A stretch of DNA of 64,000 bases from Bryobacteraceae bacterium (GCA_026129905.1 JAHCHE010000006.1:186001-250000), one strand, 5' to 3'; numbered from the stretch's first letter, positions 25,121 to 35,022 are shown. Numbers and translations: made by a program. The notes: generated by a model from the sequence alone, not told the origin.

Positions 25121-27307
25121 CTACGGCTTCGGTTTCGGCGCCGGTTCCGCCTTCGGTTTCAGGACGTCGAGAATCGACTCCAGCGGGCTTTTCTGCTTGG
25201 GAGTCTCCTCCCTCGGCGCGGGCGCCTTGTCCGGCTTTCTCCCGAGGATGCCGCCGATCGCTCCAGGAAGCGTCCTCTTCAGTTTCATCGCCGCCGCGCG
25301 CTCGAGGTCGGGAGCGAAACGCGGGTTCGCCATGCTGCCAGTGGCGAGGGACGGAATCACCAGTTCCCCTTTGTCGTTGGCCAGCACGGCGGCCGCCAGG
25401 TTTGTAATCTGATTGACGCCGGCCTGGCGGCTGAGATCCGCGCTCAGCGCCGTGGTCAGACGGAAATTCATCGACTGGTCAGCCAGGTTGACGATCCCCT
25501 CGGCGTCCATCGCGCCTCCGTCGAATTCCATGCGAAGGTCGCTGGTGCGCCCAACGCCGTTCTCGATGTCCACCGTACCGGTCAGCGCGAGCACACTGGT
25601 GAACGGGTCTTTCGCACTGACGGCGCCGAGAAACTTACCCAGGATGGCCATCTCCTTCAGCAAGTTGAAGCTTTCGATTTTGCCGTTCTCCATCCGCACG
25701 CGCGCCTTGCCGCCGAGCGTCCGGGCGATTTCCTGGCCCGGCGCCTGCACGAAGCGCGTGTCCGCGTCCAGCGTCAGCGAGCCGGAGACGACATTCTTCA
25801 GCGCCGTCGTAGCCGAAAGCAGTTGGTTCGCCTCCACGCGTTCGAGCCGCGCCTTCACCGCGTAGACGGCGTTCGCCGGCCTGGTGTCGATCGCCACCGC
25901 GCCGGAGAGCGAGCCGCCCGCCACCGCCGCCTGCACAGGAGAAAGCCGAGCCACGCCGTCTTCCAGCGCGCACGCCGCTTTCACCTGGCTGAGCGTGAGG
26001 TTCTCGTAGCGCACCTCGCGAATCTGGAGATCGCCGCCGCCGCGCACCTTGCGGAAGGCGCCAGGCGACTCGCCGCCTGCTCTAGGAGGAGCCGCTATCT
26101 TCTGCATCCGCTCCACGTCAATCTGGTCGATCGCGACGGAAAATGTCACGCTCGGCGCGGCAAAGTCCCGAATGCCGATCCCGCCGCGGAAGTTCGAAGG
26201 GCCGAGCGAAGCCTGCATGCCGTCGATCTTCGCCGATTGGCGGTCCGTGCGGAAGTTGGCGGTCTGGATCTTCAGCGGCTCGGTGAAGGCGGCGAGGGGC
26301 ACGGTGATGTTTCGGATCGAGCCGGATGCCGTGAAGCCGGCGTCGGCCGCCGATATGGCGCCCGTCACCTCACCGCCACCGCCTTGCACCGTCAAGGGTG
26401 AAATCTCGAAAGTCTCACGTTCCAGGTCGCCGCTTACGCCGAGCGCGACCGAAATCGGGTAGGCGAGCCAGACTCCGCCGATGCCCACGCCATCCAGTCT
26501 GAAATCCCCCTTGCCCTTGAGCTTCCGATCTTCAATCTCCAAGTCGGCTTCACCCGTGGCCGAGCCGTTCCATCCGCTGGAGGAGTCTGTACGCGCGAAT
26601 TTCAGCAGGCCGTCAAGCGACGCGCCGTCCAGCGTCAGTTTTCCACGAAAGTTCGAAGCCGCGATGCCGCCGGGCGCCAGCGGCCCGCCCCGCCCTTGCA
26701 ATGCGACCCGCTGGCGGCCGTCTCCCGGGAGGTGAATTGTAGCGCCGATCTGGTACTCTCTGCCGGGAGCGAAGTTGGCGAGATCGAGGTCGATGCCGTC
26801 ATAGACGGCGCGAGGCGTCTTTTTCGCCAGGTCGGTGACCGCGATCCGCCCGCCGGCGATCGCCAGCCGATCCAGCGCGATGCCAGATGCTTCGCGGGCC
26901 GCTCCGGGATCGCCCGCGCGCCGGCCGATCGTCGAATAGTTCCAGACGCCCTGCGCGTTCTTCACCAGCTCGACGGCGGGCCTGTCGAGGATCAGCGAAT
27001 GGATGTGCGCCTGGCCCCGCAACAGCGGCAGAAGGCCGATCCGCACGGAAACGTTTTCGGCGCTGACGAACGGCCGCGAGGAGGGGAACCCTTCCGCCTC
27101 TCGGACGACAAGCTGCTCGACGCGGAACGCCGGCGGGAACAGCCGCAGACCGATGCGCCCCATCTCTACCGGCCGCGCCAGCCGGCTTTCGAGCTGCTCT
27201 TCCACCTGGGGACGAAATCGATCGACGTCGATCAGCAACACGACAGCCGCAAGCGCGGCCACGAGAACAGCGACGACAGCGGCGGTAATCAGCAGTCCTC
27301 TTCGCAC
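25121..27307 (-). CDS. AsmA-family protein (outer membrane/lipid transport related)
   Basis: The start is taken as GTG 27307 because VRRGLLITAAVVAVLVAALAAVVLLIDVDRFRPQVEEQL is the usual AsmA opening: one membrane helix followed by DxxxFRP. Upstream in-frame sequence to 27379 lacks this pattern. The protein of about 728 residues has a long periplasmic beta-rich region (LEIEDRKLKGKGDFRLDGVG, repeated). Its C-terminal part, AVDIENGVGRTSDLRMEFDGGAMDAEGIVNLADQSMNFRLTTALS, is the conserved AsmA_2 domain. Such proteins form bridge-like lipid conduits between inner and outer membranes. The tail (about 690-728) is rich in Lys and Pro. Confidence 0.85.
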   Translation of the reverse strand: MRRGLLITAAVVAVLVAALAAVVLLIDVDRFRPQVEEQLESRLARPVEMGRIGLRLFPPAFRVEQLVVREAEGFPSSRPFVSAENVSVRIGLLPLLRGQAHIHSLILDRPAVELVKNAQGVWNYSTIGRRAGDPGAAREASGIALDRLAIAGGRIAVTDLAKKTPRAVYDGIDLDLANFAPGREYQIGATIHLPGDGRQRVALQGRGGPLAPGGIAASNFRGKLTLDGASLDGLLKFARTDSSSGWNGSATGEADLEIEDRKLKGKGDFRLDGVGIGGVWLAYPISVALGVSGDLERETFEISPLTVQGGGGEVTGAISAADAGFTASGSIRNITVPLAAFTEPLKIQTANFRTDRQSAKIDGMQASLGPSNFRGGIGIRDFAAPSVTFSVAIDQIDVERMQKIAAPPRAGGESPGAFRKVRGGGDLQIREVRYENLTLSQVKAACALEDGVARLSPVQAAVAGGSLSGAVAIDTRPANAVYAVKARLERVEANQLLSATTALKNVVSGSLTLDADTRFVQAPGQEIARTLGGKARVRMENGKIESFNLLKEMAILGKFLGAVSAKDPFTSVLALTGTVDIENGVGRTSDLRMEFDGGAMDAEGIVNLADQSMNFRLTTALSADLSRQAGVNQITNLAAAVLANDKGELVIPSLATGSMANPRFAPDLERAAAMKLKRTLPGAIGGILGRKPDKAPAPREETPKQKSPLESILDVLKPKAEPAPKPKP

Positions 27308-27382
27308 ACTTTTATGATAGGGGTTGGCCCGGGGCGCAACGGCGGCGAAACGGCTGTGCGCCCGCCGGCAGGACGTCACGGT

Positions 27383-27976
27383 TCATGCCCGCGGCGCGAG
27401 CGTCACCACCAGCGCCGAGGCGCGCTTTGCTCCGACTCTGCGATAGCCGTGGGGGACGGCGGAGTCGAAGTAAATAGCGTCGCCTTCCGAAAGCTCGTGT
27501 CTGTCGTCACGGACGCGAAGCTCGAGCTTCCCGGCAAGGACGTATAGGAATTCCACTCCCGGGTGTTCGTGGAGCCGCTCCTGCCGCGGTTCCAGGGGTT
27601 CGAACTCGGCGAAATAGGAATTGAGCGCGCGATTCGGAACGGGGAAGTCCAGGCTCTCGAAGTAGTAGGCCGGCCGGGCCGCGTCCGGCGAGTCGGGAAA
27701 GCGCAGGCGATCGCGCTTACGCACGATCTCCAGCGCCGGCCGCGGTTCCGGGTTGAAGAAGTACTCCAGGCCCACGCTGAACACCATCGCAATCCGCAAC
27801 AGCGTGGGCAGCGTAGGGTGCATCACGTCGCGCTCCAGCTTGGACAGCATGGCCGGCGACAAGCCGGTGTGTTTGCTTAACTCCAGCAACCCCATGCTCT
27901 TGCGCAGGCGGAGACGGCGCAGCTTCGCGCCGATTGCGTATTTCTTAAGTCCCTTCGTGATCGTTTCCGTGGCCAT
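27383..27976 (-). CDS. XRE-family regulator with C-terminal cupin domain
   Basis: The product is 197 residues long. The N-terminal helix-turn-helix spans about residues 15-70 (LRRLRLRKSMGLLELSKHTGLSPAMLSKLERD). The C-terminal cupin_2 domain spans about 120-195, with HEHPGVEFLYVLAGKLELRVRDDRHELSEGDAIYFDSAVPHGYRR containing the conserved histidines and GD. Regulators of this design sense small molecules such as amino acids, polyamines or sugars in the cupin and repress nearby genes. The next gene on this strand is AsmA-like, 75 bp away, and an opposite-strand operon (DUF378 etc.) lies upstream, so either could be controlled. Confidence 0.9.
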   Translation of the reverse strand: MATETITKGLKKYAIGAKLRRLRLRKSMGLLELSKHTGLSPAMLSKLERDVMHPTLPTLLRIAMVFSVGLEYFFNPEPRPALEIVRKRDRLRFPDSPDAARPAYYFESLDFPVPNRALNSYFAEFEPLEPRQERLHEHPGVEFLYVLAGKLELRVRDDRHELSEGDAIYFDSAVPHGYRRVGAKRASALVVTLAPRA

Positions 27977-28134
27977 CTTGAAAGTCGTTTTCCTATCCGT
28001 GCCCGTCCGCCCCGTTTCTTTTCCTCACGGGAAAGGCACTTCGTCGGCATGCTTCACAGTAAAGCAAATTTTCTTTAAGATCAAATTGTGGCCGTCAGGA
28101 ACGGCCCCATCGAAGGGAAAAAGGAGAGTTCGGG

Positions 28135-28374
28135 ATGAAGCAACTTGACGTGATCGCGGCGGCGCTGGTGATTATCGGCGCGCTGAACTGGGGGTTGGCC
28201 GGCGTGTTCCATCTGGACCTGGTGGCGGCCGTTTTCGGCATGCGATTCGGCGAGACGTCGGCGCTGAGTTCGGTCGTTTACGCGCTGGTGGGACTGGCGG
28301 GGCTTTACCAGGCTGTCACCTGGAGGTCGATCCAGCGCCGCTGGCATCATAGCGCGGCCGACGCGCGGGCCTGA
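28135..28374 (+). CDS. DUF378 small membrane protein
   Basis: This 79-residue protein begins MKQLDVIAAALVIIGALNWGLAGVFHLDLVAAVFG, the characteristic opening of DUF378 proteins (two transmembrane helices, NWGL motif). The second helix is SSVVYALVGLAGLYQAV. A good GGAG ribosome site precedes the ATG. The role of the family is unknown. It is followed in the same direction by a fasciclin protein, and these two types of gene are often neighbours in soil bacteria. Confidence 0.85.
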   Translation: MKQLDVIAAALVIIGALNWGLAGVFHLDLVAAVFGMRFGETSALSSVVYALVGLAGLYQAVTWRSIQRRWHHSAADARA

Positions 28375-28426
28375 GCGTGGGCGCCACGTACGAAAAGGTC
28401 GAAATTAGCGAAAAAGAGAGGGAACG

Positions 28427-28900
28427 ATGAGATTGCGATTGCCCGTTTTGCAGGCCGGCGTTCTGGCGCTGGCGATGATTCCGGCGGCTTCCGCCGCAGA
28501 CATTGTTGACACCGCTGTAGCAGGGAAGTTCAAGACGCTCGTCGCGGCGGTGAAGGCCGCGGACCTGGTGGAGACGCTGAAAGGTCCCGGGCCGTTCACC
28601 GTCTTCGCTCCAACGGATGAAGCCTTTGCCAAACTGCCGGCCGGGGCGGTGGACGATCTGCTGAAGCCGGAAAATCGGGACAAGCTGCGGAGCATCCTCA
28701 CGTACCACGTGGTTGCTGGCAAAGTGATGTCCACCCAGGCGGTCAAGCTCGACTCGGCCAAGACCGTGGAAGGGCGCTCGATCGCCATCAAGACGGCAGG
28801 CGGCGGCGTGATGGTGAACAACGCCCGCGTCACGAAGGCGGACATTGAAGCGAGTAACGGCGTCATCCACGTGATCGACGCGGTTCTCATTCCGAAATGA
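28427..28900 (+). CDS. Fasciclin (FAS1) domain exported protein
   Basis: This 157-residue protein has a signal peptide ([23 protein letters not shown]). A single FAS1 domain covers the rest, with H1 motif [17 protein letters not shown] at about residues 60-76 and the central YHVVAGKV at about 93-100. The C-terminal H2 region is [17 protein letters not shown]1 domains mediate adhesion of cells or matrix proteins and occur widely as small secreted proteins in soil bacteria. It is placed 52 bp downstream of DUF378 in the same direction. Confidence 0.93.
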   Translation: MRLRLPVLQAGVLALAMIPAASAADIVDTAVAGKFKTLVAAVKAADLVETLKGPGPFTVFAPTDEAFAKLPAGAVDDLLKPENRDKLRSILTYHVVAGKVMSTQAVKLDSAKTVEGRSIAIKTAGGGVMVNNARVTKADIEASNGVIHVIDAVLIPK

Positions 28901-28910
28901 GGCGGGCCGG

Positions 28911-30362
28911 ATGTATTTGTTGACCGGCGCAACGGGATACGTGGGAGGCCGGCTGCTGCGGCGCCTGGAAACGGATGGCGCCGCGATCCGTTGCCTATGC
29001 CGCAACCCGGCGGCGCTCATCGGGCGAGCGGCTCCCGGCACAGAAATTGTGCCGGGAGACCTGCTCGATCCGGCATCCCTCGCTGCCGCGTTTGCCGGCG
29101 TAGAAGTGGCTTATTACCTGGTCCACTCGATGAATGCGGGATTGAGATTCGAGGCTCAGGAGCGCGACGCGGCCACCCATTTCGCGCGGGCGGCCCGGGA
29201 AGCGGGGGTGAAGCGCATCATCTACCTGGGTGGTTTGGCTCACGACAATAACCTCTCGCCTCACATGCGCAGCCGGGCCGAGACCGGCAATATCCTTCGA
29301 TCCAGCGGGATTCCCGTCATCGAATTTCAGGCTTCGGTCGTGATCGGGTCCGGCAGCGCTTCCTTTGAGATGGCCCGTGCGTTGGTGGAGCGGCTTCCTG
29401 TTATGGTTACTCCCCGCTGGGTGAACACCGCGGCGCAACCCATCGCGATCGAGGATGTCATCCAGTACCTTGCAGCGGCGGCCCAACTGCCGGTGGAGGA
29501 GAACCTAAAGGTTGAAATCGGCGGCGCGGACGTCACCTCCTACGCCGGGATCATGCGCGAATATGCCCGCCAAAGAAAGCTGCGACGCTGGGTCCTGCGC
29601 GTTCCTTTTCTCAGTCCATCCCTTTCGAGCCGTTGGCTGACGCTCATCACACCCGTGTATGCCTCCATCGGACGCTGCCTCATCGAAAGCGTTCGCCACC
29701 CCAGTGTCGTGCGCAACCCGAAGGCCGCGGAACTGTTTCCCATCCGGCCGATGGGGACTGCCCAGGCCATCGAACGAGCCCTTGCCGACGAGGATGGGCA
29801 AGCGGGCGGAAGCCGCTGGTCCGATGCCCGCGCGCAAGCGGGCTTAGCCGCCGCGCCGCCCCCGCCGGGGCGAGACGTCCTGGTCAACGAGCAGACAATA
29901 CGGGTCCCGATGCCTCCCGAGGAAGCGTTCGCCCCAATCCGGCGTATCGGAGGCCGGACAGGCTGGTACTTCGCGAACGCGCTTTGGAGGCTGCGCGGGC
30001 TCATCGACCTGATGATGGGCGGCGTCGGCATGCGCCGCGGGCGGCCGGACCCCGAAACGCCCCTTCCCGGCCGCACCCTGGATTTCTGGCGCGTCGAGAT
30101 CTACGAGCCGGACCGGCGCCTCCGGTTGTTCGCCGAAATGAGAGTCCCGGGGCGCGCCTGGCTCGAATTCCGCGCCGAACCCGACGGCTCCTCAACCGTG
30201 CTTCGACAGATCGCGCTTTTCGAGCCGCGCGGGCTTGGCGGGCTGCTGTACTGGCATCTCCTCCGGCCCATCCACGAGGCAATATTCCGCGGGATGCTGC
30301 GCCGCATCGCCGCCGCGGCTGGCCGTCGCGTTCTGCAATCCGCCGGCGCTCCCAGCGCTTAA
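28911..30362 (+). CDS. NAD(P)H-binding (SDR-like) protein with C-terminal DUF2867 domain
   Basis: The 483-residue product begins MYLLTGATGYVGGRLLRRL, an atypical SDR/NmrA Rossmann motif (TGATGYVG). YYLVHSM and IIYLGGLAHD mark the same fold up to about residue 300. The C-terminal part, from about residue 320 (VPMPPEEAFAPIRRIGGRTGWYFANALWRLRGLIDLMMGGVGMRRGR), is a DUF2867 domain, a START/Bet v 1-like ligand-binding fold. This two-domain architecture is common in bacteria; substrates are unknown. The stop overlaps the convergent histidine kinase gene by 4 bp. Confidence 0.85.
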   Translation: MYLLTGATGYVGGRLLRRLETDGAAIRCLCRNPAALIGRAAPGTEIVPGDLLDPASLAAAFAGVEVAYYLVHSMNAGLRFEAQERDAATHFARAAREAGVKRIIYLGGLAHDNNLSPHMRSRAETGNILRSSGIPVIEFQASVVIGSGSASFEMARALVERLPVMVTPRWVNTAAQPIAIEDVIQYLAAAAQLPVEENLKVEIGGADVTSYAGIMREYARQRKLRRWVLRVPFLSPSLSSRWLTLITPVYASIGRCLIESVRHPSVVRNPKAAELFPIRPMGTAQAIERALADEDGQAGGSRWSDARAQAGLAAAPPPPGRDVLVNEQTIRVPMPPEEAFAPIRRIGGRTGWYFANALWRLRGLIDLMMGGVGMRRGRPDPETPLPGRTLDFWRVEIYEPDRRLRLFAEMRVPGRAWLEFRAEPDGSSTVLRQIALFEPRGLGGLLYWHLLRPIHEAIFRGMLRRIAAAAGRRVLQSAGAPSA

Positions 30363-31972
30363 TGAACCGTCGTCTCGCTCTGGCGATGGTCCGACAGAAG
30401 AAGGCAGCGCTCCACTTCCGCCATCAACTGCGGACGGTTGATGGGCTTGGATAGATACCCGTCCATGCCGTTGCGCAGGAACATGTCGCGGTCGCCGTTC
30501 ATGGCGTGCGCGGTGATGGCCACCACCGGGAGGTTCTTCCAGCGGTGGTGAGCGCGGATGAGGCGGGTGGCTTCCAGGCCGTCCACTCCCGGCATCTGGA
30601 TGTCCATCAGGACCAGGCCCACGCGGTTCTGTTCCAGTCGGTCGATCACTTCACCGCCGTGATTGGCGCAGACGACGCCATAGCCGTGCTTCTTCAGGAT
30701 TGCCGTTACCACTTTCTGGTTCACCGGATTGTCCTCGACCACGAGGATGGTTTCCCGGCCGTCCGCGCGCTCCTCCGCATCCGGGGTCGTTACCGGCGCC
30801 GGAGGTTCGGCGATGGGCTTCACCGGCATCGTGACGCGGAACGTGCTGCCGCGGCCGACTTCGCTGGATACCGAGATCTCACCGCCATGCATTTTCACGA
30901 GACGTCGCGTGATCGCCAGCCCCAGGCCCGTCCCGCCGTACCGGCGGCTGATGCTGCCGTCGGCCTGGGTAAATTCGTCGAAGATGGATTGCAGCTTGTC
31001 GGCGGGGATGCCGGTTCCGGTGTCCAGCACTTCCGCGGTAAGGCTCATGCCGCTCTCTTGCCGGTCCACGCGCAGCCGGACCTCGACGAAACCTTCATTC
31101 GTGAATTTGACCGCGTTGCTCACCAGGTTGGTGAGAATCTGCCGCAACCGCATCGGGTCGCCCGCGATGCGCGCCGGCAAGCCCGGGGCGACAGTGGTTT
31201 GCATCCGCAGGCCCTTGTTTTCCGCCTTTGGCTTGACCGCTTCAATGCACTCGCGCACGATCGCGCGGAGGTCCACTGGAATCTCCTCGAGTTCCATCCG
31301 GCCCGCTTCGATCTTTGAGAGGTCGAGGATATCGTTGAGCAACCCGAGCAGCGCCAGGGCGCATTCGCGCGCGGTGCGTAGTTGCCCGGCTTGGTCGGCA
31401 TCCAGGCGGCTGTCCAGGACAACGTCGATCATGCCCAGGACTCCGGTGAGGGGCGTACGCAGTTCGTGCGACATGTTCGCCAGGAACTCGCTCTTGGCCT
31501 TGCTCGCCAACAAGGCTTTGCGCGAGGCCTCTTCGAGTTCGGCCGTCCGCTCCTGGATGCGTTCCTCCAGCGAGTCATGCTGCTGGCGAATCTGGTCGCG
31601 GGACTTCGCCAGCGCCTCAATCATCGAATTGAAGCTGTCGCCCAGGAACTCGAATTCGTCGGCGGTGCGGCTGACGCGGATGGGATCGAGGCGGCCGTCG
31701 CCGACGGCGGTGATTCCTTCCTGGAGGTTGGCCAGCGGCTGGGTAAGCACCCGGTTGGTGAATTTGGCCACGGCGCCGGCAATCAGTACGACCGCGGCGC
31801 AGAACGCCGTCGCCTTCGCCGGATTGAAATGGTCGGACCAGTAATCGTAACCAAGATAGATAAAAACGACGTAGGCCAGCAGAATGCCGGTGAATAGGGA
31901 GTATTTCCTGGCAACCGAACGCGGCCGCCGGCGCGTCGGAAACCCCAGTAGCTGTGGACTGGACCACCCCAC
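30359..31972 (-). CDS. Membrane-bound hybrid histidine kinase
   Basis: The 537-residue product contains two transmembrane helices near residues 25-43 and 55-72, then a HAMP-like region (PLANLQEGITAVGDGRLDPI) and a coiled coil. The HisKA domain shows ANMSHELRTPLTGVLG with the phospho-accepting His. HATPase motifs include NLVSNAVKFT, DTGTGIP and GGTGLGLAI. The protein ends in a receiver domain, VLMDIQMPGVDGLEATRLIR, with the receiver Asp. With no periplasmic domain of size, the signal probably comes from the membrane or cytoplasm. No dedicated response regulator or phosphotransfer protein is nearby, so its output is unknown. Confidence 0.92.
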   Translation of the reverse strand: MGWSSPQLLGFPTRRRPRSVARKYSLFTGILLAYVVFIYLGYDYWSDHFNPAKATAFCAAVVLIAGAVAKFTNRVLTQPLANLQEGITAVGDGRLDPIRVSRTADEFEFLGDSFNSMIEALAKSRDQIRQQHDSLEERIQERTAELEEASRKALLASKAKSEFLANMSHELRTPLTGVLGMIDVVLDSRLDADQAGQLRTARECALALLGLLNDILDLSKIEAGRMELEEIPVDLRAIVRECIEAVKPKAENKGLRMQTTVAPGLPARIAGDPMRLRQILTNLVSNAVKFTNEGFVEVRLRVDRQESGMSLTAEVLDTGTGIPADKLQSIFDEFTQADGSISRRYGGTGLGLAITRRLVKMHGGEISVSSEVGRGSTFRVTMPVKPIAEPPAPVTTPDAEERADGRETILVVEDNPVNQKVVTAILKKHGYGVVCANHGGEVIDRLEQNRVGLVLMDIQMPGVDGLEATRLIRAHHRWKNLPVVAITAHAMNGDRDMFLRNGMDGYLSKPINRPQLMAEVERCLLLSDHRQSETTVH

Positions 31973-32169
31973 GTCTTCATACTCGCGTCGAAAGGCGAAA
32001 AAGTATATCGGGCGATGACCCTAGCCGTCATGGTGGCCTCCTCCTATCTCACAGGGCAGTTTCCAGCAGCCGTCTGGCGCGAGTGGTCCACCTTGCAGCC
32101 GGAAAGCTCCCGAGCCATGGTCTTCGGGCCGCCGATGCCCGGCCATTGCTAGACTTGACCTGAACGGAC

Positions 32170-33093
32170 ATGGCGGCGCCACGGCTGGAGACCATCCTCT
32201 GCGGCATTCACCTTCGCACGCCAATTCTGGCTGCTTCCGGTACGTTCGGCTACGGTATCGAATTCGAGAACCTGGTCGACTGGAGCCTCGTAGGCGGCTT
32301 CGTCGTCAAAGGCCTCTCCCGGGAACCGATCGCGGGCAATCCCGCGCCGCGTCTATGGGAGACCGAAGCCGGCATGATCAATTCGGTTGGCTTGCAGAAC
32401 GTCGGCGTCGAGGCGTTCATCCGGGACAAGCTGCCGAAGCTGCGCCGGCTGAACACACCCGTCTTCGCCAACGTGTTCGGCTACGCGCTGGAGGACTACG
32501 TCGAAGTGGTGCGCAAGCTCGAGGAAACCGAAGGCGTGGCCGGGTATGAACTCAACGTTTCCTGTCCGAACACGAAGCAGGGCGGCGTCTATTTTTCGAG
32601 CGATCCCGCGCTGCTGGCCTCTGTCGTCAGGGAAACGCGGGGCCTCGCCACACGGCCGCTGATCGTCAAGCTATCGCCCAACGTCTCGAGCATCGAGCCC
32701 CTGGCGCGGGCGGCCGAAGAAGCGGGCGCCGACGCGATCTCGCTGATTAACACGATCGTCGCGTTGCAGGTGGACGCTCGGACCCGGCGGCCGCGGCTGG
32801 GGGCGGGTTTCGGCGGCCTGTCCGGGCCGGCCATCAAGCCGATTGCGTTACGGCTGGTGTACCAGGCGGCGCAGGCCGTTCGCATCCCGGTAATCGGCAT
32901 CGGCGGCATCGCCACCGGCGAGGATGCGGCCGAATTTCTGGTTGCCGGCGCAGCGGCGGTGGAGGTGGGCACGGCCAACTTCTGGGACCCGGGCTCGGTG
33001 GGGCGGATCGCGGGCGAACTCGACGAATTCCTGAAAAGGGAGCGCATCGCGCACGTGCGGGATCTTGTCGGCACGCTCCGCTTTGGGAAATAA
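32170..33093 (+). CDS. pyrD: Dihydroorotate dehydrogenase, class 1B catalytic subunit
   Basis: This 307-residue FMN enzyme catalyses the fourth step of de novo pyrimidine synthesis, dihydroorotate to orotate. Diagnostic stretches are LAASGTFGYG, the substrate loop ELNVSCPNTKQGG with the class 1 catalytic Cys, and FMN/phosphate-binding GGLSGPAIKPIALRLV and IPVIGIGGIATGEDAAEFLVAGA. The sequence type with Cys and about 305 residues corresponds to the 1B form, which normally works with a PyrK electron-transfer subunit. No pyrK is present in this window. The ATG at 32170 has only a weak ribosome site. Confidence 0.9.
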   Translation: MAAPRLETILCGIHLRTPILAASGTFGYGIEFENLVDWSLVGGFVVKGLSREPIAGNPAPRLWETEAGMINSVGLQNVGVEAFIRDKLPKLRRLNTPVFANVFGYALEDYVEVVRKLEETEGVAGYELNVSCPNTKQGGVYFSSDPALLASVVRETRGLATRPLIVKLSPNVSSIEPLARAAEEAGADAISLINTIVALQVDARTRRPRLGAGFGGLSGPAIKPIALRLVYQAAQAVRIPVIGIGGIATGEDAAEFLVAGAAAVEVGTANFWDPGSVGRIAGELDEFLKRERIAHVRDLVGTLRFGK

Positions 33094-33157
33094 TAAAACC
33101 GCGGCCGGCGGCGGGCTGCGTGAGCGCTGCCGGCGAACCGCTAGTGGAGGTGACCCG

Positions 33158-34591
33158 ATGAGCCAGAAAATCGCGATGATCGGCGCAGGCAGCGTCGTTT
33201 TCTGCAAGACCCTGATGAGCGACATTATGGCCACGCCAGCGCTGGCCGGGAGCGAATTCGCGCTGATGAGCCGCACCGAGCCGAAGCTCCGCCGGATGGA
33301 GGAGTTCGGCCGGCGGATGCTGCGTGACAACGGCCTGCCGGGCCGGGTCTGGGCGACGCTGGACCGGCGCGAAGCGATCCGGGACGCCGATTTCGTGGTG
33401 GTGATGATTCAGGTGGGCGGCGTGGACGCGTTCGAAGTGGACTACAAAGTGCCGCTCAGGTACGGCGTCGACCAGTGCATCGCCGACACGCTGGGGCCGG
33501 GCGGCATTTTCCGGGGCTGCCGGGCCATCCCGGTGCTGGTGGACATCGCGCGGGACATGGAGGAACTGGCCAAGCCGGGGGCGATCATGCTCCAGTACGC
33601 CAACCCGATGGCCGCCAACTGCCTGGCGCTGGGGAAGGCCACGGGAGTCTCGTTTGTCGGCCTGTGCCATGGCGTGCAGACCACGCTCGATCTGATCTCG
33701 CGGTACTGCAGCGTCCCCAAGGACGAGATCACCTACACCTGCGGCGGCATCAACCACATGGACTGGTTCCTCCGGCTGGAGCACAAAGGCCGCGACCTCT
33801 ATCCGGCGCTGCGCGAAGTGTTCGAGCGCCCCGAGTACTACAAGAACGAAAAGGTGCGCGGCGAAGTCTTCCGTCACTTCGGCTACTTCATGACCGAAAG
33901 CACGGGCCACCTCAGCGAATACGTGCCGTGGTTCCGCAAGAACCGCAAGGGGCTGGATCTGTATTGCGACGAGCCGAGCTTCGGCGGCGAGAGCGGCGCC
34001 TACTACCACTGGTGCCGCACGGTGGCCGACAAGTTCTCGGCGCGGGATCCCCTCCAGGCCGAATCGACGCGGATTGAAGAACGCAGCGTCGAGTACTGCT
34101 CCTACATCATGGAAGCCCTGGTTACCGGGAAACCATTCCGTTTCATGGCGAACGTCCGCAACGACGGCTACATCTCGAACCTGCCCCGGGGCTGCTGCGT
34201 CGAGGTGCCCGCCTTCGCCGACGACGCGGGCCTGCATCCGACCTTCGTCGGCGAACTGCCGCCGCAGTGCGCCGCGCTCTGTTTGACCAACATCAACGTC
34301 CAGATCCTGACCGCCGAAGCCGCCCTGACCGGCGACACGGAACGGCTGGTGCAGGCGGTGGCGATGGATCCGCTGACCGCGGCCGTCTGCACGCTGGGCG
34401 AGATCCGCGAGATGTGCTCCGAGATGCTGGAAGGGCAGCGCCGCTGGCTGCCGCAGTTCGAAGGCGCGAAGATCGCGCCGAAGCCGGTGATCGACATCCC
34501 GCCCTACTGCGAGCCGGTGGACGTTCCGCTCGACCCGGCGTTGGCGATCGGCAAGCGCTTCGGGACGCTGGTGGAAAGCCAGCCGGCGTAG
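33158..34591 (+). CDS. Glycoside hydrolase family 4 (alpha-galactosidase-like)
   Basis: The start at 33158 is supported by a strong GGAGGTGA ribosome site; an upstream in-frame ATG at 33065 lies inside pyrD and is rejected. The 477-residue protein begins with the NAD-binding motif IAMIGAGSVVFCKTLMSDI. It has NPMAANC and the metal-binding CHGVQTT near residue 170, then GGINHMDWFLRL. These are features of GH4 enzymes, which use NAD and Mn to hydrolyse glycosides by a redox mechanism. The closest type by eye is the melibiase/alpha-galacturonidase branch. Exact substrate is not certain. Confidence 0.88.
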   Translation: MSQKIAMIGAGSVVFCKTLMSDIMATPALAGSEFALMSRTEPKLRRMEEFGRRMLRDNGLPGRVWATLDRREAIRDADFVVVMIQVGGVDAFEVDYKVPLRYGVDQCIADTLGPGGIFRGCRAIPVLVDIARDMEELAKPGAIMLQYANPMAANCLALGKATGVSFVGLCHGVQTTLDLISRYCSVPKDEITYTCGGINHMDWFLRLEHKGRDLYPALREVFERPEYYKNEKVRGEVFRHFGYFMTESTGHLSEYVPWFRKNRKGLDLYCDEPSFGGESGAYYHWCRTVADKFSARDPLQAESTRIEERSVEYCSYIMEALVTGKPFRFMANVRNDGYISNLPRGCCVEVPAFADDAGLHPTFVGELPPQCAALCLTNINVQILTAEAALTGDTERLVQAVAMDPLTAAVCTLGEIREMCSEMLEGQRRWLPQFEGAKIAPKPVIDIPPYCEPVDVPLDPALAIGKRFGTLVESQPA

Positions 34592-34659
34592 CGCGAACCC
34601 CATCCGCCGAGCCCGAGACCGTGCTCGAACGATCTGCCGCTACTTGTGGCAAACTGAGG

Positions 34660-35022
34660 ATGGCTGACATGCAAGAAGTCGCATTCGAGGCCTTCAAACC
34701 ACCATCCGCCGGCGATCCGGTGCTGGCCGAAGTCGTGCGGCGGCTCGTCGAGGTTTATCACCCATTGCGTATCTATCTATTCGGGTCGGCCGCGCGTGGC
34801 GACGCCGGCCCAGACAGCGATTACGACATTATGGTGGTGGTGCCAGACGACGCCTCCCGTGAAGTGCGCGAGAGCAAGCTGGGCTATGAAGCCCTTGGCG
34901 GACTGGGCATTGCCAAGGACATCCTGGTGTTGCGGCGGCAAAACTTTGACGAGCAGTTACCTCTTAGGTCTTCCCTGCCTTCCACAATCCTTGACGAAGG
35001 CAAAATGCTGTATGGCGTTTGA
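34660..35022 (+). CDS. MNT-type nucleotidyltransferase (antitoxin of HEPN-MNT pair)
   Basis: This 120-residue protein contains the minimal nucleotidyltransferase motif FGSAARGDAGPDSDYD, with Gly42-Ser43 and the metal aspartates Asp54 and Asp56. In HEPN-MNT systems this enzyme AMPylates the partner HEPN RNase and so neutralises it. Here the third catalytic acid should lie further on (KDILVL, about residues 88-93). The gene overlaps the HEPN gene by 11 bp, so both are translated from one mRNA. An ATG at 34669 is an alternative start. Confidence 0.85.
   Translation: MADMQEVAFEAFKPPSAGDPVLAEVVRRLVEVYHPLRIYLFGSAARGDAGPDSDYDIMVVVPDDASREVRESKLGYEALGGLGIAKDILVLRRQNFDEQLPLRSSLPSTILDEGKMLYGV

Noticed and set aside
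33065-33157. Earlier ATG for the GH4 gene
   Set aside because: It lies within the end of pyrD and lacks a ribosome site, whereas 33158 follows a strong GGAGGTGA.
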